DNA of 64,000 nucleotides from Diatrype stigma (taxonomy: Eukaryota > Ascomycota > Sordariomycetes > Xylariales > Diatrypaceae). Of the stretch, positions 22,911 to 32,925 are shown piece by piece (the first letter of the stretch is position 1; every line of letters starts with the position of its first letter). The stretch lies in assembly GCA_022225965.2 (NCBI GenBank), contig JAKJXP020000028.1, positions 393,175 to 457,174 of the forward strand. Direction: 5' to 3'. The position numbers were made by a program, and so were the translations under genes. Under the pieces are notes generated by a model. The model did not search any database, had not been told where the DNA came from, and saw only the letters and a program-made list of their open reading frames with translations.

Positions 22911-24463
22911 ATGGCCTCGACGCCAATGGACGTCGACATCCCCGACTCTTCCCCCGCGAACGCGAACGGCGGCGGCGGTCCTGCCACATCCCTCAATATC
23001 ACGCGCACGCTGGGCAGTAACATTCCCAGCACGACAGCCATATCCGATGTCATTTCCCAGTTCCGGCCTACAAAGGTATTTCACAGCGTACCCTATACCG
23101 GCAAGCAAAAGAAGAAGAGAGCTGTCATTGCAGCTGCCTCTGTTTCCAGGGCCAAGTCCAAGTCCAAGAAAACACGCGGCGCCCCACCTCCTTCCGGTAC
23201 AGGCGCAGCAAGCGCTGCAACAGCTTCGTCAATAGCTGCATCCACCCTGTCCGCTTCAACCTCGCTTGCAAGCGCAGCGGCATCAACAGTGGACGATGCG
23301 GGTCACCATCTACCTCGCAGCGACCGGCGTTCTAACTCCTCACAGCTCTTCAAGCGCGATGACGCCAAGGACGGCCGGCCACAGCGGCACATCCTCAGTC
23401 TTGACTACGACGACCCCGGCGAGCTGCTCATGACGTCCGAGAGCGACGAGACGATCCAGATCTACAAGGTGCGGGAGGGGCAGCACGACAAGATGCTCCT
23501 CAGCAAGAAGTACGGCATCAAGCTAGCGAAATTCACGCACGCGAGCTCGGCCATCATATACGCGAGCACAAAGCAGAACGGTCGGCATTTACCAAAAAGC
23601 TTCTCCCAAGAGCAGCATGCATGTCTTATACGGGAATTTCGGCGCTGACGTCTAGGGTGGTTCGAACAGATGCGATTAGATACCTGACGACACACGACAA
23701 CGCTTTCCTGCGGTATTTCGAGGGTCACGAAGCACCCGTCACATGCTTAGAAATGCACCCTGGCAAGGACGATTTCATTTCCTGCAGCAAGGACAACACT
23801 GTACGCTTATGGAATGCGGGAACACGGAACGCATATGGTCTACTACACCTAAATACACCTTACCTTACGGCATGGGACCCTAGCGGACAGGTTTTCGCGG
23901 TAGGGTCGCCTATCACTGGCATGGTGCTGTTGTACGACCATCGAAATTTCGACAAGGCGCCATTCGCAGAGTTCGACATCGTGGAGGCGTGCCACAGGGC
24001 AGACCCCAGCCACGTCATGCAAGGCTGGACCAAGCTGGAGTTCGCCAACGATGGGCGGTCGATATTGCTCGGCACCAAAGGTAACGGCCACTTTCTGCTG
24101 GGTTCGTTCGACGGCCATCTAAAGGCGTATCTGCGGAAGCCCGAAGGTGGCAGGTCAAGCAGGCTCGCGGCGGGCGAGGAGTATTCCGTGAACGGCGGCT
24201 CGGGCGGGCCTAGCATCGAGGGCGGAGGCGACTGCTGCTTCACGTCCGACGGCAGATACGTGATCGGGGGCACGAAGAAGGGGGTTGTCGTCTGGGACAC
24301 GCTGGGTCAGCCGGCGGGGGAGAACAAGGTGCTGGACCCGATCCACTCGATGGATCCCCCGTACGCGCAAGAGGCCGCCGTGGTCGCATGGAACCCCCGG
24401 TTCAACTTCCTGACGACGGCCGATCAAGACGTCACGTTCTGGCTGCCAGATCCGGAGGCCTAG
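22911..24463 (+). CDS. SWD2: SWD2/WDR82-like WD40 protein of COMPASS and 3'-end processing
   Basis: Exons 22911-23580 and 23670-24463 give 487 aa. The junction restores the conserved KQNDAIRYLTTHDN segment, and a CTGAC branch site lies before the AACAG acceptor; the 5' splice site GTCGGC is unusual. WD repeats include GHEAPVTCLEMHPGKDDFIS...DNTVRLWN and AWNPRFNFLTTADQDVTFWL. In yeast and animals SWD2/WDR82 is a shared subunit of the H3K4 methyltransferase COMPASS and the cleavage/polyadenylation factor. The N-terminal part is longer than yeast Swd2: residues about 1-165 carry a VISQFRPTKVF motif plus a basic and Ala/Ser-rich linker (about 60-135) within the first beta-propeller region. A Ser/Gly-rich loop (RLAAGEEYSVNGGSGG) is also inserted late. 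Confidence 0.9.
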
Positions 24464-25556
24464 GAGGCTTCCATTTTGGAACGGAGTGGAGGTGGTTTTT
24501 GGTTCGGCAATAACAACGGCGACAATGACGGCGGCGACCATTGGTCAGCCGCTGCTGCACCGAGACAGCCTGTCGAAGATCTGGACCTGGACTTGCGTAC
24601 ACTGTCTCGAGATTCTGCCTTTTGGAACGAGATACAGATCCGTTGATATAAGGGATGCGGGGAGGGTCAGAGGAGGCAGGGGGAGATACGCAGAGAGATG
24701 AGACGTGGGAGGAAGCGAAGAGTGCTGTAAGAGAAAGGAGGAGCTGAGCTGAACTGAACTGAGATGGGAATGATACCCCTTGTGCATTGTAATAACTAGT
24801 AGGTACTCATGCATAGATCCGGCGTCTAAAAAGGAATCTCGGCTGTATATCACGCACCTGCTGATTGGGAGGGAAACATCAATAATTGAATGGCTTAACT
24901 AATAATCTCACGAACCCGTTCTTTGATCATGGATTCAAACGGACATATAACAAGCTGCCTGCCTTGTTTTTCTAATATGGGTGCTTATTTCGGTTTCTGA
25001 ATTGTTCATATAAGAACAGAAAATACCTTGTCATATCAGCCACAACTACATGTACACCTAATGATTTAGGAGATCTTGTTAAACCTCAAAGTGGTCAAGT
25101 GGGGTAATTATAGCAACTGCCTACGAAGTATTTCGAGACCAAGAATTATTCTCCAATCCTGTTCGCTCAGCCTTCAGCCTCCCCGCCCCCACTTCCACAG
25201 TGCCTTATGTACCTCTATCTCTATGTCGGTACAATACTTGTACAATACCTACATACCCACGTACTATAACTACTTGAGCCTTAGGTGAATCTAACGAGCT
25301 GTTGGTCCAAGATCTCACAACAGCACGACTTTGAGCCCCCTCAAACTTATTTGTCTTCATCCAGCAGTTGAGGACAAGATAGCCAGCCAGCCAGCCAGTC
25401 ACCCGAACACAAGTCGTGCCCGCACAGAGAGCCTCAGGCCTCTCTCTCTCTGCAAACCCTCGACCCAAGGCAAGGCGTACAGAGGCCACGATTGTTTGTC
25501 GCCGCTCATTATACCGAAGCAACTCGACTTCGCATCATATCATACCTACCTACATT
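24464..25556. other. Intergenic region, SWD2 to SRP9-21 gene
   Basis: About 1.1 kb with no supported gene. A short CCAG/AGCC microsatellite lies near 25384-25400. The right part is the promoter and leader of the SRP gene. Confidence 0.5.
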
Positions 25557-26179
25557 ATGCCATACTACGCAACCAGCCAGGAGTGGCTACACCAGTCGTC
25601 ACTGCTCCTCGAAGCGCGGCCATCTACTGTACGTTTGTCTGTCTGTCTTGCTTGTCCCCCTCCCCTGGTTTGTGCTGCCTCTATCTATTTTGACTGGCCT
25701 GCCTGCTCACCTGCTCACCTATGACATAACAGACGCGCATAACAACGAAATACTCCATCGCGCGCCCGAAACCGCGGAAAACCCCATCATCAACATCAAC
25801 AGAAACAACGAAAGCAGCTCCCACAACAACAGCGGCGGCAGAAAAACCGCCCCGCGGCGCCCTGACCCTCAAGACGTACGACCCGGTCTCGGGCGCGACG
25901 CTCAAGTACCGCACGACCAAGGCGGCCGAGGTGTCGCGGCTGATCCTGAGCCTCGGCCGGCTCGGCTCGCGGATGGCGGGCTTGCCGGGCGGCGGCCCGG
26001 GAGAGGACGAGGTCATGGCGGACGTCGGTGCCGGCGCCGGTGCGGCCGTGGAGAGGGCGGGGACGCCCGCTGCTGCTGCGACGGAGAAGGAACCAAGCGG
26101 CGGCAGCAGCAAAGGGACGGGACAGCCGCAGCAGCAGCAAGGGGGTGGGAAAGGCAAGAAGAAGCGTGGGAAGAAGTAA
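25557..26179 (+). CDS. SRP9-21 domain protein (signal recognition particle subunit)
   Basis: Exons 25557-25628 and 25733-26179 give 172 aa; the intron is GTACGT...ACAG, phase 0. The protein begins MPYYATSQEWLHQSSLLLEA, continues TRITTKYSI, and after a Thr/Ala-rich linker (about residues 40-65) has LTLKTYDPVSGATLKYRTTK and AAEVSRLILSLGRLGSRMAG. This is the fungal SRP9/Srp21 pattern: an alpha-beta-beta-beta-alpha RNA-binding fold that pairs with SRP14 on the Alu domain of SRP RNA. The tail is Ala/Gly/Gln-rich and ends in a basic GKGKKKRGKK cluster, plausible for RNA contact or nuclear import. The low-complexity linker between the two halves is longer than in animal SRP9. Confidence 0.85.
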
Positions 26180-27052
26180 GGGGATATATGTGTGTAGTGT
26201 GTCCCCAATGCATGTCATGAAGTAAAATGAATACCTATCCACCTGACTTGACTTGCGTAGATTTACGAAGAGACACCGGGAAGCATCAGCATCTTCGATT
26301 TTCTTTCTTCACCATGTGGAAAGGCGGAAAGTGCTGTTTTATTTATGTTGCATAAACCAAGTCAACTCGTCCTGAACAAAAACATCATAAGCTGTGCACA
26401 CAACTACGGTCATATAGGTTGAGGATCAGCAACAAGTTCTCTTAAAAGCGTCCCGAAATGCGCACTCGGAATAGTTGTCCACTCATAGATGGTACCGGTC
26501 ACATAGTATTTTCACATGGGACGCCAGCAGCAGTTCATTGACCATCGTTTCTTAGATTATCACCGGCGAGTTTTACTACTAGTGCAACCTCCGTTTCGTG
26601 CATTCCTTCATATCATGTTTCCCTGCACCCAAGTCCCCCAGTAATCATTTCATTCGCCTCCCGTCAGTCGTTTGCAATCCAGTTCCCCCCCTTTCCACCT
26701 TCTACTGGAAGGCGTAAAAAAACTGGTATCCCTCTTTCTCCCGTAAAACGCCGCCCCTTATCAATGGCAATGCATGCGTGATGTATAGATAGATACATCC
26801 AATAAGGCATGACAACAAGAGTAGAGAAATAGAAGAAAAGTCAATAGTAATAACAAGGCCTTCAAGACAGGCTAAGACGCCCCAAAACCCAGGAAGGTGC
26901 TGCTCGCCCTCATCCTTCTGTCTATAGCGGGAGCTTAAGAAGAGGGCCCTAATATACAAGGTCGGTCTAGTGTGAAGGATAGAGGGGGTATCGAATACAG
27001 CGCCATGCAGAGAAAAAAGCAAACACCATGCGATGATAAAAGATCTCCTGAT
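26180..27052. other. Intergenic region between convergent SRP9-21 and RNR2 genes
   Basis: Both neighbours end here, so most of it is 3' untranslated DNA. No gene or RNA recognised. Confidence 0.5.
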
Positions 27053-28527
27053 CTAGAAGTCATCATCGAAGGTGAAGTCGCCGCCATTCTCGCCCTTGAC
27101 TTCGGGCTCGGCCAGGGGGTCGCTGGTGTTCTTCTTGGTGCTGTTCATGACGCCGGCCTTCTGATACTCGCCGACACGCTTCTCGAAGAAGTTGGTCTTG
27201 CCGCCGAGCGAGATGTTCTCCATGAAGTCGAAGGGGTTGGTGGAGCGGTAGTACTTCTCGTTGCCGAGGGCGAGCAGGAGACGGTCGGCGACGAACTCGA
27301 TGTACTGCTTCATGAGGTTGGCGTTCATGCCAAGCAGGCCGCAGGGCAAGGCCTCGGTCAGGAACTCCTGCTCGATCTGGACGGCATCGACAATGATCTC
27401 CTGGATGAGCTGCTTGCTCGGGCGGTTCTTCAGGTGGGAGAACAGCAGGCAGGCGAAGTCGGTGTGCAGTCCCTCGTCACGAGAAATGAGCTCGTTGGAG
27501 AAGGTCAAGCCGGGCATCAGGCCACGCTTCTTGAGCCAGAAGATGGAAGCGAAAGCACCGCTGAAGAAGATGCCCTCGACGGCGGCGAATGCGATCAAGC
27601 GCTGAGCAAAAGTGGACGACTTGTCGTTGATCCAGCGGAGGGCCCAGTCGGCCTTCTTCCGGATACAAGGAACTGTGGGTGTCGAGGTTAGAGTGGACAT
27701 GGCAGACATTCCATAGTTTGGAGTACTCACTGGTGTCAATAGCATTGAAGAGATGGGTCTTCTGGCCAGGCTCCTTGATGTAGGTATCAATGAGCAGCGA
27801 GTAGGTCTCGGAGTGAATGTTCTCCATCATGATCTGGAAGCCGTAGAAGCATCGTGCCTCGGGGATCTGCACCTCGCCGCTGAACCGCTCGACCAGGTTC
27901 TCGTTGACAATTCCATCAGAAGCGGCAAAGAAGGCAAGGATGTGAGAGATGAAGAACTTCTCGTCCTCATTAATCCTGTTGTTCCAGTCGTGGAGATCCT
28001 TGGACAGATCGATCTCCTCGGCCGTCCAGAAAGACGCCTCGGCCTTCTTGTACATTTGCCAGATCTAAGAGGTAGATGTTAGTGCCAAGTCGCGTTGGAG
28101 AGCCACTTTACGCGTCCCGACGCGTTACTTACCTCGTGGTACTTGATGGGGAACATGACGAATCTGTGGGGGTTCTCCTGCAGAAGGGGCTCATCGGCTT
28201 CATCGGGCTTGATGGTGGGCGCAACGGCGACCTTCGGCTCTTCTGTGGGCTTCCCTGCGACGGGCTTCTGAGATTCAATCTGGTTGGAGAGCGTGTCGAG
28301 ATCAGCGTCGAAAGGCGCGTTCTCCTTGCCGGCATTGAAGTCCAGCTTCTTCACGGGCGACTCCATCTTGAATGCTTCGATGCCAGAGGCAACCTATGTT
28401 TAGAAGAAGACGCGTTAATTACTTGGACTCCAAACGCGGTGCGTGACCGTGACGGTGACACGGGGAGGGGGAAAGCGAGGGGGACGGCGCCACTAACCTT
28501 CTTGGAGGGAGTGATCTCAGTGGCCAT
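27053..28527 (-). CDS. RNR2: Ribonucleoside-diphosphate reductase small subunit
   Basis: Four exons, 28527-28498, 28393-28133, 28064-27731 and 27672-27053, give 414 aa, all with GT-AG introns that keep frame. The disordered leader (about residues 1-75) is followed by the ferritin-like R2 core: [25 protein letters not shown] (first iron ligand Asp), [20 protein letters not shown] (Glu/His ligands and the helix bearing the radical Tyr), and [15 protein letters not shown] (second Glu/His set). The C-terminus ends TFDDDF, the short tail that docks on the large subunit. The enzyme supplies the diferric-tyrosyl radical for dNTP synthesis. Exon 1 codes only ten residues ([10 protein letters not shown]). 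Family length agrees with fungal R2 proteins. Confidence 0.97.
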
Positions 28528-29787
28528 TGTGTAGTGGTGTCTGGTAAAAAGAGTAAATTGAGTATCAAGGAACGTCGAAGACTATGTATTATGATTCCTG
28601 GCAAGTGTTGTATGGCTTGAGACGAAGGTGGAAGTTGTTGACTGTCGAGTTGAGGATGGTAGATGGAATGCTTTCACAGTTTGATCAATGGCAGATCGGG
28701 TCTTTTAATGGCCTCCCACCAAGTCACGTTTTTTTCTCAAGACGCGACACGCATTGACCAACCAGCTAAATAGACCCGCTTTTGGGTACCTGACGCGCCT
28801 GCGCGACTGCGGGACAGGCCAAGTACCTGCATACATACCTACATACAATACGTGCGTACAGCTGGGACCCCGCCAGCCCGCCAGCCCGCCACCTACATTC
28901 CTTGCCCATTGTTCACGCGTCGACTGGGGGAGCTGGGAAGACGCCCTTTTAGCTCTATTACGCTCAAGCAAAGCCAAGCCCGTTTTCCCTACCACGGATC
29001 TGAATGATGCCACTGTATGGATCTCATCGAGCGGGCCTTCGAATTTACGGGCTTCGCACACACAAACTACCATACACTCACTCAGACACTGTGCAGCCTC
29101 CGGCGAAGTCGCGCGCACATTGGACGTCTATGTACCTACGTACTTGGTAGCGGACAGGGGTCACCCACGCGTCTAAGCAGGCAGCGATGCGAACTAAGAA
29201 TTATCAGATCCGACTTTTCGATCTGATAAACAATTGTTTGACCACGCTGCCACACTAACATGGCCGGGTCGCGGTTCGTCTGGCGGTACCTGCCTAGGTA
29301 TATTGCTAGGTAGACCGAGACTGAGCTCACCATCCCTTCATTATCGGTGATACCTAATATCGGTGACAAGGCAACCCGCAGTGACCCAACGTATGGAGAA
29401 CAATAAGGCGACGCGTAAATGGATTTAACCCTGTACTATAACCGTGCCCCATACACTTGGATAGTTTATGTGGCTTCTCAGCTTCTCACCCCCTCGACCC
29501 GACTTAGGTTATCGAACACGAAACTTGGAAGTTGGGATGGGACAAAACGCGACTTGGCTCTCCCATTGGAGTACCTACCATGTACCTAGGTAGCTACTCA
29601 CCACCCATCTCACATGTGTAACAGTTCATGCAGCTCGGCTGGCCAGCAGCGCCAAGATGCATTCTGGGCAGGGTCGTATGCATAGATGACTCAGCCTAGA
29701 GAATTACCAGATGCGGATGATCAATCTTAGTCAAGCTCAGATCTTGGTTTGTAAGAGGACTATCAATGGATCTCATTAGGTACAATA
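28528..29787. other. Upstream region of RNR2
   Basis: It contains the RNR2 promoter and further non-coding DNA. Several MluI-like ACGCGT words lie within and just upstream of the gene: near 28110, 28410 and 28914. ACGCGT is the core of MBF/SBF cell-cycle sites in yeasts, which regulate RNR genes there; relevance here is inference. TACCTAGGTA-type palindromes occur near 29285-29310 and 29580. No other gene is supported. Confidence 0.45.
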
Positions 29788-30090
29788 TTAACTATTGATA
29801 TCACTCGGGTGGAACCTCACTGTCCATAGCATCCCGCCTACCGCGCCGGGCCGAAACTGAGCGTGCAAGCGTGTCGTGGCCTTTGTAGGGTCCTCGTAGA
29901 AATTAAAGAAAACGTAGCTATTCCAAGTCATAACGTCATACCAGGGCAGGTTCCCAAATACCTCCTCCACTACCAACAGCCCGCCCGCTCGCTACCAATC
30001 TGGGTTGCATAAAATCATCTTCACGACGTTCGACGTGCCGGTACCGGTGCCAGTGCCAGTGCCAGTGACGATGACGTTCCTTCCTGCTGA
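29788..30090 (-). other. Coding-like stretch in frame after the DUF4112 stop
   Basis: Downstream of the DUF4112 stop codon the same frame continues for about 100 codons, broken only by one TAG near 29998. It encodes a protein-like segment including NLPWYDVMTWNSYVFFNFYE before the stop at 29788. I do not recognise it. It could be a 3' relic, a missed terminal exon of another gene, or chance. Confidence 0.25.
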
Positions 30091-31074
30091 CTAGCGTCTC
30101 GAAGCCTGTCGCATTGGAGGAGCATTGTTGTCCGCTATACCGGTCTCGACATCAGCTGGCTGGTTCTTCTTGCCGAATCTACCAAGCCAGCCTCCGCTCG
30201 CTCCGCCCCTGCGATCATCGTGCACTCTTGCCGGCGCAGGTGGTGTTGGTTGTTGAGCTCCTCTCCTAGTATCTGAGCGTTGGTTGTTCTGGGTTCTACC
30301 GGCAGACATCATCGGCTCTTCTCGGGAGGGCTGCCTCGATGAGTATCCAGGGCGAGCTGATGCGTCGATTCGGTCGTAGTCGTCGGGGTTGCTGGGATCT
30401 AGATCCGGAACCGGAAGGCCGCTCTTACGCAGGTTCTTCTTGCCCTTCTCACGGAGGTGCTGCTCGAACGCTACGGTGTTGCGGTTGTTCGCTTTGAATA
30501 CGGCGTCGGCAGCATCTCCGATGAACGGGATGAACCCGAGGACGAAGTCGATCAGAGCCATGATGTACATCTTGATCTTCAACGAGAAAGGCAGTCCCCC
30601 CTCGACTTGTTTGGCCGTCTGGATGACCATCAAAGAAAGAAGAAGGCCCGCAACGTCTCCCACACTGATTACAGAGACAGTCAGTATGTAAGAGAATCCA
30701 ACCTGGGGACAGCGATACTTACATAGGGAAGAGGCCGATTACACCATCCCAACCTACGCGAGTTCCGCATAGACTGAATAGTCCCGAGTCCAGTCTGTAT
30801 GCCCTTCTCTTCATTTTCGTCAAGACTTGGGCATCGTGTTCGGAGATTCCCGGTGGCAGAGCCTTCTTAACCCTCTTCACCTTGCCATTCGGTGTGCCGT
30901 CGATCCTCGTTGCAGGGATATATTCGAAGTATGGATCCTGTGATGGCAAGTCAGCTACCTAGGTACACAACATACGACACTCAGCGCAAATCAGGATGTC
31001 TTGAAACTAACCTCGGACCCGAAATTATTCTTCGCGTACTCCTTGAATACCCTCTTGAAGATGAAGCTAGTCAT
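30091..31074 (-). CDS. DUF4112 membrane protein
   Basis: Exons 31074-31012, 30937-30723 and 30664-30091 give 283 aa; donors are GTTAGT and GTAAGT, acceptors CACAG and ATCAG, and the frame holds. Residues about 60-180 match DUF4112: RLDSGLFSLCGTRVGWDGVI with GLFPIVGDVAGLLLSLMVIQ and, further on, ALIDFVLGFIPFIGDAADAV followed by FKANNRNT. The two GxxPxxGD hydrophobic hairpins suggest membrane association. The C-terminal 100 residues are basic, Gln/Arg/Pro-rich and probably disordered. A function for the domain is not established. The N-terminal MTSFIFKRVFKEYAKNNFG is amphipathic. Confidence 0.85.
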
Positions 31075-32925
31075 GATGACAAATTTGTCGGCCGGCGGTC
31101 CTTGTAGAGGATTTGGTTGCAATTGGAGGAATGATTATTGAGTATGTATTATGGATGAATGCTGGGAAGAATAGGGACGTGCAAAGTCGGCGCGCAGAAT
31201 GTGAGGTTGGGAGAAGTAGAGGAAATGAACGAATGGTTGGCAAGCACGTTTGTAATTTGGCGGTTTCAGAAAGCGTTACCAACACTTATGGAGACCAGGA
31301 GACGGCAGTCAAAGGGAAGACTTGAACGTTTGTTGGTGAGTCGCTGTGTCGGGTTGGGGTACAGCACTGACTTATAATTCCCCCGAGGAATGTATCGGAC
31401 TGTTATGCCATTTGAGATTGAATGTGATTACGAGGTGGCCAGCTACTTAGGTATTAGAGGTAGATATTTATCAGGTTTTCTTGCATCCCCAACGCATCAG
31501 AAACGCATCAGAAGAGCTAGGGTCATCACCTTGACAGCTCATAGTTAGACTACAGAGCTTGCAGCATATCTGAGATTGAGGGAGACGATGATGTCAGTTC
31601 GCGCCGGTGCCAAGCTCGCACCAAGTTCCCACACTTATCTGTTATCCAATCAGATCGGGAACTGGGTCGGGAAGTTTCCACACTGGGCAGATGCTGCAGG
31701 TAGGGAGGGCGAGAAGATGTGGCTTAGATGTGGCTAGTGGCGCAACTGCCGGGCATAGAGGTTCTAGAACCCCTGCACAGCCACGCATCCCAACGTTTCA
31801 TGGCTGCTAAGCATTGGTACATTGTGAGGCCGCCTCTCAATCGGTTATCGTCGCTCTCCTAATCTCAAATAACCCTCCTTTCTGGATGATGATTCCACGC
31901 TTGTAGATATGAACTCTCTTACGCGTATCACACCTAGCCATATACCATGATTACCCTGCAGGCCAATCAGGAAATCGAGTCCGTTGGAGTTACTTCATGC
32001 TCAACTTTGCTGAACTTGGAGGCATGGTGTTCTCCACCGAGTTGAGACCTGAGGTGTTTGATAACAACTGGCTAAAAATCGAGTATGCACAAGTACTGTT
32101 GATTAGCCCCGGTGCTTATTTATAACCTGAATCTTCATCCATCTTTGCTCTATCAAGTTGAACTCTTTGGAATCCTCGATGATCCGGACAAGTAATGGAA
32201 ATATTCTACCTTCTTTCTCCCCCACTTTCACCCCTTAACAAGAGGCCCTCAATTTGTTATTTAATATGACAGGACGCCTACTGCTCACTTATTTCCCACT
32301 GATGCTTAACAGAATATCCCCAGAGAGATATACTAACCACAGGCGTGATGAAGGCGACACTACCGCTTTTAGAGCTATTAAGCTGGAACTAAGGAAGCCT
32401 GTGTATGGCATAAGCCCAGGGATTGATCATACCATCAGCAACACACATGGGTCGTGAAGCCAGAAATATCAAAGACTGTACGATCTAGGTGATATACCAT
32501 TGAAGGCTCCCTTTCATAGCACCAATTCTAATTAGATACTTGATCAGTAAGTCGGGCGGTTAGTTTAAAGAACCCAAAGTCATACGTACACCAGGAGCCA
32601 GGATGTACCAGGCATAACACAATACATACATCACCATCAAGCAACCCCCCAAGTAACTACTTGGAGAGCCCATGCTGTAATTCGAACTTTTTTCCGCAAC
32701 CCGCCCGTTATCCCGAAACAAAACACCCGGTGGCTCATCGTCCGAAAAAAAAAAACGACCGGTTAAGCAAGCTACCGTCCAGAAAGAACTGTACACAAAT
32801 GACTACCAACGAGTAACACTGAACCAAGCTAACTCCTTGGTCCCCGAGCCACTAACTAGATACGCTGTAGAGAAAGAGGAAAGGGAGAAAGGGAGTCATC
32901 ATCAGGCTAACCAAGCCAGGCCACC
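31075..32925. other. Intergenic region between DUF4112 and Zn2Cys6 genes
   Basis: About 1.85 kb without a supported gene on either strand. It holds the DUF4112 promoter and the 3' region of the transcription factor. Short direct repeats AACGCATCAGAA occur near 31490-31512. Confidence 0.5.
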
